A DNA stretch of 64,000 nucleotides, from assembly GCA_905233765.1 (NCBI GenBank), contig CAJOCU010000014.1, positions 44,164 through 108,163 on the forward strand. Reading direction: 5' to 3'. The notes under the pieces are model-generated. The model was not told where the DNA came from, ran no database searches, and saw only the letters and a program-made list of their open reading frames with translations. This DNA comes from an uncultured Bacteroidaceae bacterium (GTDB taxonomy: Bacteria > Bacteroidota > Bacteroidia > Bacteroidales > Bacteroidaceae). This document shows, piece after piece, positions 23,000-31,918 of the stretch. A program made the position numbers and the translations under genes. How positions within the stretch are numbered: the first letter of the stretch is position 1; each line of letters starts with the position of its first letter.

Positions 23000-25198
23000 A
23001 TGATGGAACCTATCATGATCACGGGTGCTGGCATCGTCTCTGCCATCGGTAATAACCGGACAGAGACGTTGGCGGCTTTGTTGAACAAGCAGACTGGCAT
23101 CGCACCGCTCCAATACCTGAAGACAGCCCATAGGGAGTTCCCTGTGGGAGAGGTGAAGATGAGCGACGAAGAGATGAAGCAACGCCTCGGTATCACTCAG
23201 GAACCCACGACGCGCACTAGCCTGATGGGAATGCTGGCCTTGCAGGAGGCGCTGGAATCGGCGAACTTGCAAGGCCGTAAGGACCTGAATGTCATGCTGG
23301 TCTCTGGTACCACCGTGGGTGGTATGGATAGGAGTGAGCAGTACTATCTGGACTACCTGTCGAACGACGACCGCAACGACTACATCAAGACGCACGACTG
23401 CGGTGCCACCACAGAACTGATGGCCGAGCGCTTCGGGCTCTTTACGTTGGCTACCAGCATTTCGACGGCTTGCTCTTCCGCAGCCAATGCCATCATCCTG
23501 GGCGCCAATCTGATTCGCAGCGGGCGTGCCGAGATTGTGGTGGTAGGCGGTGCTGAATGTATCACGAAGTTCCATCTCAATGGTTTCAACTCGCTCATGA
23601 TTCTGGATCATGAGCAGTGTCGTCCCTTCGATGCCACGCGTGCAGGATTGAATCTGGGCGAGGGCGCTGCCTATCTCGTCCTGGAGACGGCAGCCTCGGC
23701 CCAGCGCCGTGGCGTGCAGGCGCTGGCCACCCTGAGTGGTTACGGCAATGCCTGCGATGCCTTCCACCAGACGGCTTCGAGCGATGATGGCGAAGGTGCT
23801 TATCTGGCGATGCAGAAGGCCCTGACGCTGGCGGGCTTGCAGCCGAGTGATATCGACTATGTCAACGCCCATGGCACCGGCACACCCAACAACGATGTCA
23901 GCGAGAGCCAGGCTCTGTTCCGACTCTTCGAGGATAAGGTGCCGCCCGTCTCGTCCACGAAGGGCATGACCGGCCACACCACGAGTGCCTCGGGCTCTGT
24001 CGAGGCCGTCATTTGCCTGCTGGCTTTGCAGCACGGCTTCATCCCCGCCAACTACGGTTGGAAGGAGGCGATGGAGAATGGCGTGAGGCCCGTGGCAGAG
24101 GTGCAGAAGGGCGTAGCGTTGCACCATGTGATGTGCAATTCCTTTGGCTTTGGCGGCAATGACTCCAGCCTAATCCTCTCGCTCGTGTCATCTGCGAAGG
24201 ATGAACATCGTAAGAGCACGCCGGTTTATATCCAGGCGGCTACACATATTTCTGCGCAGCAACCTTTATCGGAGGACTGGATGAGCGAGCCCGTCTATCA
24301 CGACGTGCCTTACGTTCGCAGTGCCGACCCCGACTTCAAGGCATGGCTTAATCCTTTGGAGTCCCGTCGTATGGGCAAGATTATGAAGCGTGCCTTGGTG
24401 ACGGCGATGAAGGTGATGCAGGACACGGGTGTCACACAGCCCGATGCCATCGTGACGGGTACCGGCTTGGGGTGCATCGAGAACACCGAACTCTTCCTGG
24501 ACCAGCTCTGCCGCGAGGGCGAGGAGATGCTGAAGCCTACCTATTTCATGCAGTCAACCCACAACACCATCAGCTCCCTGATAGCCATCAAGGGCGGGTG
24601 TCATGGATATAACTCGACCTATAGCCACAAGAGTATTTCTTTCGACAGTGCTCTGCTGGATGCTTATCTGCAGCTGCAACTCGAAGATATTCGCACAGCG
24701 CTGGTGACGGGTAACGACGAGATGACACCATCTTACTTCAGCATCCTGCAGCGAACAGGCTACGTAGGTGCTCCGGGCGAGGTGGCAGCCACTGAAACGT
24801 CCGTGGCGATGATGCTGACGACGGAACCCTGCGAGGCGTTGTGTGTCGTGGAGGATGTCCGGCTGTCACTGGGAATGCCCCAACTGACAGACTTCGTTGG
24901 GAACGTGGACGCTGTGATGCTGGGCTACAACGGCCAGCAGGACAATGACCGCATCTATGAGACGCTGGCAGCGCAACTACCGGACGTTCCACAGCTACAC
25001 TACAAGCACCTGTTCGGTGAGGGCTACACAACCTCTGGCTTAGGCCTTTATGCTGCCGCGCAGCTGCTCAAGAGCGGCGTGGCACCGGCCTTCATGTGTT
25101 GCGGCGGCAGAACAGAACCGCTGCCCGTGAACAGATTGCTATTCGTGAACCACAGCGATGGACAGGATGTCTGTTGCGCTATTCTCAAGAGACTATGA
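23000..25198 (+). CDS. Ketosynthase fused to a chain-length-factor-like ketosynthase
   Basis: 732 residues. Residues 1 to about 400 are a full KS with Cys158 (STACSSA), His291 (NAHGTGT) and His326 (GMTGHT). Residues about 410-732 are a second, shorter KS-like fold. Its region equivalent to the active-site elbow reads NSTYSHKSISF, with no cysteine, as in chain length factors. In E. coli-type APE systems the elongating KS and the CLF are separate proteins forming a heterodimer; here they are one chain. It overlaps the next gene by ATGA. Probably the polyene-elongating condensing enzyme. Confidence 0.85.
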   Translation: MMEPIMITGAGIVSAIGNNRTETLAALLNKQTGIAPLQYLKTAHREFPVGEVKMSDEEMKQRLGITQEPTTRTSLMGMLALQEALESANLQGRKDLNVMLVSGTTVGGMDRSEQYYLDYLSNDDRNDYIKTHDCGATTELMAERFGLFTLATSISTACSSAANAIILGANLIRSGRAEIVVVGGAECITKFHLNGFNSLMILDHEQCRPFDATRAGLNLGEGAAYLVLETAASAQRRGVQALATLSGYGNACDAFHQTASSDDGEGAYLAMQKALTLAGLQPSDIDYVNAHGTGTPNNDVSESQALFRLFEDKVPPVSSTKGMTGHTTSASGSVEAVICLLALQHGFIPANYGWKEAMENGVRPVAEVQKGVALHHVMCNSFGFGGNDSSLILSLVSSAKDEHRKSTPVYIQAATHISAQQPLSEDWMSEPVYHDVPYVRSADPDFKAWLNPLESRRMGKIMKRALVTAMKVMQDTGVTQPDAIVTGTGLGCIENTELFLDQLCREGEEMLKPTYFMQSTHNTISSLIAIKGGCHGYNSTYSHKSISFDSALLDAYLQLQLEDIRTALVTGNDEMTPSYFSILQRTGYVGAPGEVAATETSVAMMLTTEPCEALCVVEDVRLSLGMPQLTDFVGNVDAVMLGYNGQQDNDRIYETLAAQLPDVPQLHYKHLFGEGYTTSGLGLYAAAQLLKSGVAPAFMCCGGRTEPLPVNRLLFVNHSDGQDVCCAILKRL

Positions 25199-25557
25199 AG
25201 CTATTGGATGCCATGTACTCCATTGTGAGTGCCGACGGAAACCAACTGCGGCTGCAGTTGCATCCTGAGCATGAGATTTATCAGGCTCACTTCCCAGGGA
25301 ATCCCATCACACCTGGCGTGTGCTTGGTGCAGATTGTTGCAGAGTTGGCCGGACGTCAGCTGCAGCGCCATCTCACCCTTCATCGGGTGGCGAATCTGAA
25401 GTTCACGGCGCCTGTCTCCCCCGTAGAGACTCCGATGATTGATGTAGTCCTGTCGTCGATAGATGAGGTGGAGGACATGGTGAAGGTGAAAGGAAGCATC
25501 GCTGCCGCAGGTACAGGAACTGTGATGACGAAGTATAGTTTAGAATTCAAGGGTTAA
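25195..25557 (+). CDS. Hotdog-fold dehydratase 2 (FabZ-like)
   Basis: 120 residues. It keeps the FabZ loop HFPGNPITPGVCLVQ (about 32-46) and a hotdog C-terminal sheet (KVKGSIAA). The start overlaps the KS-CLF stop by ATGA; a longer in-frame start lies inside that gene and is rejected. It is a likely partner of dehydratase 1, making trans double bonds. Confidence 0.85.
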   Translation: MKLLDAMYSIVSADGNQLRLQLHPEHEIYQAHFPGNPITPGVCLVQIVAELAGRQLQRHLTLHRVANLKFTAPVSPVETPMIDVVLSSIDEVEDMVKVKGSIAAAGTGTVMTKYSLEFKG

Positions 25558-25562
25558 GGCAT

Positions 25563-26858
25563 ATGGAAAGAATCAAGATGAAGCTCATCTATCCCAAGTG
25601 GAAGAAACTGCCCGGGCAAACCACTTTCAACCTGCCCCCTCATGGCCCTGTGGCTTTTGCGGGGACGTTGCCGGAGTATGTCGATGTGAGCTTCACCGAC
25701 GAGAATGTTGAGGCTATCAATTTTGACGAGGAATGCGATATCGTAGCCCTCTCGATGATGCTCTCGACGCAAGTGAAGCGAGGCTGGGAGATTGCCGAGG
25801 AGTACCACAAGTGTGGTAAGCTGGTGATGGCAGGCGGCATCTCGTCGATGCTCCATGCCGAGGAGATGGTGAACCATGTCGATAGCCTCTTCCTGGGGGA
25901 GAGCGAAGGTCGCATGGATGACGTGATGCAGGATTTCCTGAGAGGACAGCTGAAGAAAGTCTATAACTTCATGGGGCAGCTGCCGCCGATAGAATCGGTG
26001 GGCAAGTGCCGCCGTGACCTCTACAAGCGTGAGCTCTACAACCACAAAGGCGTGCAGATGGTGGACCTCTTCCACGCCTCGCGCGGCTGCCGGTTCAGCT
26101 GTTATCCCTGTGCCGTCAGCTATCTGGGCGGCCGTCAGTTCCGTCCGCGCCCCATTGACAAGGTGGTCGAGGACATGGCGTCCATCGACAACAATCGCCT
26201 CTTCATCGTGGATAACTCCCTCGCACAAAACAAGGAATGGGAGAAGGAACTCTTCCGCGCCATCGCCCCGCTGAAGAAGAAATGGATCAGTCATACCATC
26301 GAGGACGACGAGGAAGTGCTGTCGCTGGCCTACGACGCTGGCGCATGGTATGTCTATCAGGCGGTCTATGACACCAGCGATTATATTAAGGAACGCGTGA
26401 AGCGCTACCACGACCATGGTATCGGTGTGGAAGGAACCATTCTCTTAGGGCTGGACAACCAGACGGAGGACGACTGCAAGCGCTTGATCGATTTCCTCGG
26501 TGAAATCGACCTCGACCTGGCAGAATTCACCATCCTGACACCATTCCCCCATACGAAGACTTACGACGACCTGCTGCGCCAGGGACGTATCTTCGACTTC
26601 GACTGGAACCATTACAACGCGGGACAGGTGGTATTCCAACCCAAGCAGATGACGCCCGAGGCATTGCAGAATGTCTATGATTATGCGTGGAAGTCGTTCT
26701 ACAAGGACGAGACACAGGAACAGAAGATGTTCAATCTCTTCTGCAAAGTGGCGCTGCGCGAGATGGAGGAAGGAACCTATCGTCAGCGTGACCGCAAGTT
26801 GATGAACCAGAGCTTCGGACGCCGCGTGGATCGCACGAAGCGCAATGTTAACATATAA
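25563..26858 (+). CDS. B12-binding radical SAM protein, aryl polyene cluster
   Basis: 431 residues. A cobalamin-binding-type Rossmann domain (about 1-150; ALSMMLSTQVKRGWEIA, VMAGGISSMLH) precedes a radical SAM barrel with the iron-sulfur cysteines Cys176, Cys180 and Cys183 (CRFSCYPC). The first domain lacks an obvious DxHxxG, so cobalamin binding is uncertain. Enzymes of this class often methylate unactivated carbons or rearrange rings. A substrate on the aryl or polyene part is inferred from context only. A start at 25563 or at Met6 (25578) is possible. Confidence 0.85.
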   Translation: MERIKMKLIYPKWKKLPGQTTFNLPPHGPVAFAGTLPEYVDVSFTDENVEAINFDEECDIVALSMMLSTQVKRGWEIAEEYHKCGKLVMAGGISSMLHAEEMVNHVDSLFLGESEGRMDDVMQDFLRGQLKKVYNFMGQLPPIESVGKCRRDLYKRELYNHKGVQMVDLFHASRGCRFSCYPCAVSYLGGRQFRPRPIDKVVEDMASIDNNRLFIVDNSLAQNKEWEKELFRAIAPLKKKWISHTIEDDEEVLSLAYDAGAWYVYQAVYDTSDYIKERVKRYHDHGIGVEGTILLGLDNQTEDDCKRLIDFLGEIDLDLAEFTILTPFPHTKTYDDLLRQGRIFDFDWNHYNAGQVVFQPKQMTPEALQNVYDYAWKSFYKDETQEQKMFNLFCKVALREMEEGTYRQRDRKLMNQSFGRRVDRTKRNVNI

Positions 26859-26868
26859 GCTTATATGT
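26851..26868. repeat. Perfect 18-bp palindrome over a stop codon
   Basis: ACATATAAGCTTATATGT is its own reverse complement and contains the TAA stop of the radical SAM gene. It is 14 bases before the next start. It may be an operator or a small RNA hairpin; no T-run follows. Confidence 0.6.
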
Positions 26869-26881
26869 CCTATAAGAAACA

Positions 26882-27244
26882 ATGAAAGTTCCCAAAGAAT
26901 ACTACGACGAGATATTCCCTTTCCTGGGACAATGGGATATGCCCTCTTCGTGCGGCCTGAAGGTACGGCAGCATGAGGGTCACACCTATGTTATTGTGAC
27001 GGAGCTGTACCAGGAGAACCCCGGCACGAGCATCACCTATGCGGGGCGCTCGCTGGCGGAGCAGGTCTGCCGAGCCAAGGGATTTAACCTCGCGGACATC
27101 ACCTATATCGAGTGCGCCCCTGACACGAACTCCAAACTCTCATTTTACGATGAGGAGTATTTCGTGGTTGATTTCGACGCTGACCCTCAACATAAGTACC
27201 ATCAGCTCTCTGCTGAGGAAGTGAAGCAAATCCTCGAAGCCTGA
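26882..27244 (+). CDS. Small protein of unknown function paired with the radical SAM gene
   Basis: 120 residues, soluble, mixed alpha/beta, with no signal peptide and several conserved-looking aromatic and acidic stretches (FLGQWDMPSSCGLKV, YFVVDFDADPQHKY). I do not recognise the family. Its place directly after the B12-radical SAM gene suggests a partner or chaperone. Confidence 0.6.
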   Translation: MKVPKEYYDEIFPFLGQWDMPSSCGLKVRQHEGHTYVIVTELYQENPGTSITYAGRSLAEQVCRAKGFNLADITYIECAPDTNSKLSFYDEEYFVVDFDADPQHKYHQLSAEEVKQILEA

Positions 27245-27275
27245 ACCAATTCTTCACTCTTCATTCTTCATTAAA

Positions 27276-28991
27276 ATGGTTTACGTCCTCGCCGATAACA
27301 TCACATCGCCTCTTGGCATGACCACGCAGGAGAACTACGCGGCCTTGAAGGCTGGACGTTCTGCCTTGCGCCGTTATGAGGGTGCGCTGGGTGTGCCGGA
27401 GCCCTTCACGGCTTCGCTCTTCAGCGAGGAGCAGAAGGATGCAATGGCGCAAGAGGGGCTGACGCGTTTCGAGGCGTTGGCGGTACATTCCATCCGTCAG
27501 GCATTGGCGCAGACCAACATCGATGTCACGCAGTCGAATGTCGTTTTCATCCTCAGCACCACGAAAGGCAATATAGAGTTGTTGTCAGAGGGCATCCAGT
27601 CGCCCTCTGACATCTCTCCCGCTACCGCTGCACAGCATATCGCCGATGCGATAGGCGTAAGCACCAAGCCCATAGTAGTCTGCAATGCATGCATCTCAGG
27701 GGTCGCTGCCATCATACTGGCATCACGTTTGCTGGAAGGCGGCTTTTATGATGAGGCCATCGTTTGCGGCGCTGACGTGCAGAACACATTCACGGTGTCT
27801 GGCTTCCAGTCGCTAAAGGCGGTCTCCGAGGAGGCTTGTAAGCCCTTCGACATGGAACGGACGGGACTGAACTTGGGCGAGGCAGCTGCTACGCTGATGC
27901 TCAGTCGTGAGCCCAAGAGTGCGCAGGGCTGGTGCATCGAGACCGCTGCGATTCGTAACGATGGGTTTCACATCAGCTCACCGTCGAAGAATGGCGATGG
28001 GGCAAGGGCTGCTTTGCAGGCTATAGATGCCAGCGCCGTTGCGGATAGCCTAGCGTTCATCAATGCTCACGGCACCGCCACGATGTTCAACGACCAAATG
28101 GAATCGGTGGCCATCGCGCAGTCGGGGCTGTCGAAGGTCCCCGTGAATGCATTAAAAGGGTATTATGGTCACACCTTGGGCGCCGCAGGCCTCTTGGAGA
28201 CGGTAGCATCGATGGCTTCCGCAGAAGATGGTTGCATCCTTGCCACGCGTGGGTTCGAAGAGCTGGGCGTCTCGGGTAGAATCAATATCTCCAACGAGAA
28301 CCGTACGACCGACAAGCAGCGTTTCGTCAAGATGATCTCAGGCTTCGGAGGAGGCAATGCTGCGATACTGTGCTCTAAAGGAGACAGTGGCTGTGTAGCT
28401 AGCCGAGCTAGCTACACAGCCACTGTCTCCCATCATATTCAATTAACACCTCGGTCACTCATCATCGATGGGAAGGAGGTGGAGAGGGATTGTCAGCTGA
28501 CAGACCTTTATAAACGATATGTCGGCGACTATCCCAAGTTCTACAAGATGGATGGTTTGAGCCGTCTGGGCTTCCTCGCCTCAGAGCTGTTGCTGCAAGC
28601 AGAGGGTAGGGGAGAGGCTGAAGAGGTCTCTGCTGACAGTGCTGTCATCCTCTTCAACCATTCTTCATCGGTCGATGCCGACGTGAAGTTTCAAGCCTCC
28701 ATTGCCGATCCCAATAACTTCTTCGCCAGCCCCTCCGTCTTCGTCTATACGCTCCCCAATATCGTCACGGGCGAGATTGCCATCCGCAACCACTATCATG
28801 GCGAAACCTCGTTCTTTGTTCTTCCCGAGCGCGATGAAAGACTGATGCAGCAGATCATCGAGGCTTCCTGCCGCGATACTGCTACACGCAGCATGATGGC
28901 TGGCTGGGTAGATTATGTGGATGAGCAGCACTACGAGGCCCATCTCCAGTTGCTGTCCCGCCAGCAGGATCTGGCATCTCATTCGTTGTAA
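27276..28991 (+). CDS. Ketosynthase fused to a half-ketosynthase domain
   Basis: 571 residues. Residues 1-367 form a KS with Cys139 (NACISG), His265 (NAHGTAT) and His299 (YYGHTLG), ending in the normal SGFGGGNAAILCS. Codons 369-385 are a perfect 51-bp inverted repeat. Residues about 386-571 resemble the N-terminal half of a ketosynthase-like protein (LSRLGFLASELLL, SSSVDADVKF, YTLPNIVTGEIAI) of the Ketoacyl-synt_2 type and lack a condensing cysteine and the second half of the fold. In related clusters this part seems to be a separate small gene, so the fusion may have arisen at the hairpin. Its role is unclear; possibly a structural partner of the main KS. Confidence 0.8.
   Translation: MVYVLADNITSPLGMTTQENYAALKAGRSALRRYEGALGVPEPFTASLFSEEQKDAMAQEGLTRFEALAVHSIRQALAQTNIDVTQSNVVFILSTTKGNIELLSEGIQSPSDISPATAAQHIADAIGVSTKPIVVCNACISGVAAIILASRLLEGGFYDEAIVCGADVQNTFTVSGFQSLKAVSEEACKPFDMERTGLNLGEAAATLMLSREPKSAQGWCIETAAIRNDGFHISSPSKNGDGARAALQAIDASAVADSLAFINAHGTATMFNDQMESVAIAQSGLSKVPVNALKGYYGHTLGAAGLLETVASMASAEDGCILATRGFEELGVSGRINISNENRTTDKQRFVKMISGFGGGNAAILCSKGDSGCVASRASYTATVSHHIQLTPRSLIIDGKEVERDCQLTDLYKRYVGDYPKFYKMDGLSRLGFLASELLLQAEGRGEAEEVSADSAVILFNHSSSVDADVKFQASIADPNNFFASPSVFVYTLPNIVTGEIAIRNHYHGETSFFVLPERDERLMQQIIEASCRDTATRSMMAGWVDYVDEQHYEAHLQLLSRQQDLASHSL
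28380..28430. repeat. Perfect 24-bp inverted repeat in frame inside the ketosynthase gene
   Basis: Arms 28380-28403 and 28407-28430 (GGAGACAGTGGCTGTGTAGC ... ) are exact reverse complements around CGA. The 51 bases equal exactly 17 codons and sit at the junction of the two protein domains. No T-run follows, so it is not a terminator. Confidence 0.9.
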
Positions 28992-29005
28992 AAAGAAAAA
29001 GAACC

Positions 29006-29359
29006 ATGTGGAAAATCATACCATACGCTGTGTTGCAGAGCCTTCTCCTCGTGGGAGGACAGGTGTTCTTGAAGTTTGCCATGATGCGGACGCTGCCGTT
29101 CGCCTGGACGAAGACGTTCTGGGTTAGTCTCCTGACCAACTGGCACTTCGCCGCCTGCGGCCTCTTCTTCGGCGCTGCCTCGCTGCTGTGGATGTACATC
29201 GTGAAAGTGTTCCCCTTCAGCATGGCTTACCCGATGGTCAGCCTCAGCTATGTTTTCGGTATGTTCGCTGCCATCCTCATCTTCCACGAGGAGGTGTCGG
29301 TCATGAAATGGGTCGGCGTGGGATGTATCATGTTGGGATGTTTGTTGATTGCTAAGTGA
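29006..29359 (+). CDS. Small multidrug-resistance/EamA-type membrane protein
   Basis: 117 residues with four predicted membrane helices (about 5-25, 37-58, 65-85, 95-115). The pattern GGQVFLKFAM ... SMAYPMVSLSYVFGMFAAIL resembles ArnE/ArnF and EmrE-type half transporters. In lipid pathways such proteins flip lipid-linked sugars; here it may move a polyene-lipid or its carrier across the inner membrane. Positioned between the KS and the LolA-like gene. Confidence 0.75.
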   Translation: MWKIIPYAVLQSLLLVGGQVFLKFAMMRTLPFAWTKTFWVSLLTNWHFAACGLFFGAASLLWMYIVKVFPFSMAYPMVSLSYVFGMFAAILIFHEEVSVMKWVGVGCIMLGCLLIAK

Positions 29360-29361
29360 AA

Positions 29362-29988
29362 ATGAAAAATATATCTTATATCTTATATTTTATATTTGCT
29401 GCCCTTTTCGCTCCCATGACAGCGGTGGCACAGTCTGAGGCGCAAATCCGCCAGCAGATCAATCAGGCGGCTTCGCAGATGAAGACGATGCAGTGTGACT
29501 TCGTGCAGACCAAGCACCTGAAGATGCTCAACGACAAGATGGTGGCCAAAGGCAGGATGTACTACCGACAAGGCAACCAGCTGCGATGGGAATATGTCAC
29601 GCCCTATGCCTACACTTTCATCCTCAATAATAACAAGGTGCTGCTGAAGAACAGCCAGCGCAATGATGTCATCGACGTGAACCAGAACAAGGTTTTCAAG
29701 GAGATAGCCCGCATTATGATGAACAGCGTCGTGGGCAAATGCTTGGCCGATGAGAAGGATTTCAAGACGCAGATCTCCACCGTTGGTCAGGAATGGGTGG
29801 CTACGCTGCAGCCTCTACGCAAGGACATGAAACAGATGTTCCAGCAGATCATCCTGCACTTCGACCGTAAGCAGGCGGTGGTAGCGGTGGTGGAACTGCT
29901 GGAGAAGAATGGCGACCGCACGGTCATTGAACTCAAGGATATACACAAGAATGAGCCCATTTCATCGGATATTTTCTCTGTGGATTAG
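29362..29988 (+). CDS. LolA-like outer-membrane lipoprotein carrier
   Basis: 208 residues. A signal peptide (ending TAVAQ) is followed by the LolA/LolB half-barrel signature: MKTMQCDFVQTKHLKML, KGRMYYRQGNQLRWEYVTPYAYTFILNN. A GTG start at 29356 overlaps the previous stop; ATG 29362 gives a better signal peptide. In APE clusters LolA-like proteins are thought to carry the finished lipid-like pigment across the periplasm. Confidence 0.85.
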   Translation: MKNISYILYFIFAALFAPMTAVAQSEAQIRQQINQAASQMKTMQCDFVQTKHLKMLNDKMVAKGRMYYRQGNQLRWEYVTPYAYTFILNNNKVLLKNSQRNDVIDVNQNKVFKEIARIMMNSVVGKCLADEKDFKTQISTVGQEWVATLQPLRKDMKQMFQQIILHFDRKQAVVAVVELLEKNGDRTVIELKDIHKNEPISSDIFSVD

Positions 29989-30373
29989 CCTGCTCTTCCT
30001 TTTCAGCCATGGGCTGTGGGCACAGGCGAAATTCCCCTCTGTAGAGGGCGAACGGGCTCGCTATGCCGTATATATTGAGCTACCGCGCAGCTACATCAGC
30101 GGTGTGTGCATCCTGCTGCACGACGGCACCGAGGTCAAAGGTAGCCTCTTCAACGAATTCGGCATCTCGGCCATGGACTTTGTCTATCGGCCAAAGAAGG
30201 ACAAGGTCAAACTGCTCTCCGTGCAGAAGATGCTCGACAAATGGTACATCCGCAAGCGCCTGAAGCGCGACCTGCGAGAACTCATCCATGTGCTCCAGCA
30301 AGGCGGTAGCCGTTATGTGGATGAGAAGTACCATATCACATTCCAGTTCAACCCGATGGAAACGGAGGAGTGA
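29951..30373 (+). CDS. Periplasmic protein of unknown function, aryl polyene cluster
   Basis: 140 residues with a signal peptide (ending FSHGLWAQ). The mature part opens with an ELPRSYISGVCILLHDG strand pattern and a basic helix (RKRLKRDLREL). It overlaps the LolA-like gene by 38 bases in another frame, so the two are probably coupled. The position next to LolA suggests a companion in pigment transfer to the outer membrane. Family not recognised. Confidence 0.65.
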   Translation: MSPFHRIFSLWISLLFLFSHGLWAQAKFPSVEGERARYAVYIELPRSYISGVCILLHDGTEVKGSLFNEFGISAMDFVYRPKKDKVKLLSVQKMLDKWYIRKRLKRDLRELIHVLQQGGSRYVDEKYHITFQFNPMETEE

Positions 30374-30399
30374 GCGTTAATCAACAGGGTTATCAAGTG

Positions 30400-31899
30400 A
30401 TGGACGAACGAAATCAACAGAAACAGCTCTTACGCGCGCGTGGCATATGCGTGGTTATCCCGACCTACAACAACGCCGGGACGATTGTGCAAGTGGCGCA
30501 ATCTACGCTGGCGTTCTGCGATGATGTCATCGTGGTCAACGACGGTTCCACGGATGCGACGACGTCCTTGCTCCAAGATCTTGAGGGCATCACGTTGGTA
30601 CACTACACGAGAAACCGCGGCAAGGGCTATGCTTTGCGACAGGGTTTCCAAAAGGCTCGTGAACTGGGCTTCGCCTATGCCATCACGTTGGATGCCGACG
30701 GCCAGCACTACCCCGAGCATATCGCCGACTTCCTGCGAGCCAATCAGGAGCATCCCGGCGCACTCATCATAGGCAGTCGCAAGCTGGAGGGCATCCAGAG
30801 GTCCAAAGGTAGTGACTTTGCCAACGCCTTCTCTAACTTCTGGTTCTGGGTGCAGACGGGGCGTCGGCTTTCCGACACGCAGACAGGCTACCGCCTCTAT
30901 CCCATAAAGAAGCTGCATGGGCTCGCACTTCTCACATCGCGTTACGAAGCTGAGTTGGAGTTGCTGGTCTTCTCCTCGTGGCATGGCGTGGAGCTGGTGG
31001 AGATTCCCATAGAGGTTTATTACCCACCGATGGAGGAACGCGTCAGCCATTTCCGTCCGGCTGCGGACTTCACGCGCATTAGCATCCTTAACACCGTGTT
31101 GTGTTTCCTGGCTGTGGTCTATGGGCTGCCCCTGCGACTGCTGCGTTTCCTGGGAGTCTGGGGGCGAACCCTCTTCTCCTTGTTGTTCTTCCTCGTGGCT
31201 TGGGTGCTGGTGATGCCCTTCATGTGGCTGGATGTGAAGATAATGCCCTTTGCGCAGGAGACGAAACGCGAGCATGTCCGTCAGATGATGTCGGGGTTCG
31301 CACGCCTCGTGATGATGTATATGGGCATCCCGGGCACTCGCTTTTCTTACAAGAAGCCTGAGAACCTCTCCTTCGACCAACCGCGCATCGTTATCTGCAA
31401 CCACCAGTCGCATCTGGACTTGATGTGCCAACTCGTCTTCAGCCATAAGCTCACCTTCCTGACCAACGATTGGGTCTGGAACAGTCCCCTCTATGGTTTT
31501 CTTATCCATCAGGCCGAGTACTACCCTGTCTCCGAGGGCCTCGAGGAGATGTTGCCCAAGTTGCGGTCGCTTGTGGAGCGCGGCTACAGCATCTGCGTAT
31601 TCCCCGAAGGTACCCGCTCCAAGGACTGTCGCATCGGACGTTTCCATCAGGGCGCTTTTTACTTAGCCGAACAAATGGGACTGGAAGTGCTGCCAATGTA
31701 CTTGTATGGGCCAGGTAGGGTTCTGCCTAAGAAAACATACCACCTGAACAAAGGTCCTGTCTATATCGAGGTCGGAGAGCCCATCACCCAATCCCAGCTT
31801 CTGGCAATGGGCGACCACCGCCAGCAGGCTTCGCACATGCGGCGGCATTACCTGCAGCATTACGCAGAAATCTGTAACAGAATAGAGCAGGAGGTATAA
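30400..31899 (+). CDS. Glycosyltransferase family 2 - PlsC acyltransferase fusion
   Basis: 499 residues. Residues about 15-230 are a GT2 domain (VVIPTYNNAG, VVNDGSTD, LDADGQHYPEH, QTGYRLYP) of the dolichyl-phosphate mannose synthase kind. One or two membrane segments follow (about 245-285), then a PlsC-like acyltransferase (NHQSHLD as the NHX4D motif, FPEGTRSKD) to the end. GTG 30370 could extend the protein by 10 residues. Such GT2-acyltransferase fusions are typical of APE clusters and probably glycosylate and acylate the pigment or its anchor at the cytoplasmic face. Confidence 0.85.
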   Translation: MDERNQQKQLLRARGICVVIPTYNNAGTIVQVAQSTLAFCDDVIVVNDGSTDATTSLLQDLEGITLVHYTRNRGKGYALRQGFQKARELGFAYAITLDADGQHYPEHIADFLRANQEHPGALIIGSRKLEGIQRSKGSDFANAFSNFWFWVQTGRRLSDTQTGYRLYPIKKLHGLALLTSRYEAELELLVFSSWHGVELVEIPIEVYYPPMEERVSHFRPAADFTRISILNTVLCFLAVVYGLPLRLLRFLGVWGRTLFSLLFFLVAWVLVMPFMWLDVKIMPFAQETKREHVRQMMSGFARLVMMYMGIPGTRFSYKKPENLSFDQPRIVICNHQSHLDLMCQLVFSHKLTFLTNDWVWNSPLYGFLIHQAEYYPVSEGLEEMLPKLRSLVERGYSICVFPEGTRSKDCRIGRFHQGAFYLAEQMGLEVLPMYLYGPGRVLPKKTYHLNKGPVYIEVGEPITQSQLLAMGDHRQQASHMRRHYLQHYAEICNRIEQEV

Positions 31900-31918
31900 T
31901 CATTCGTCATTCATCATC

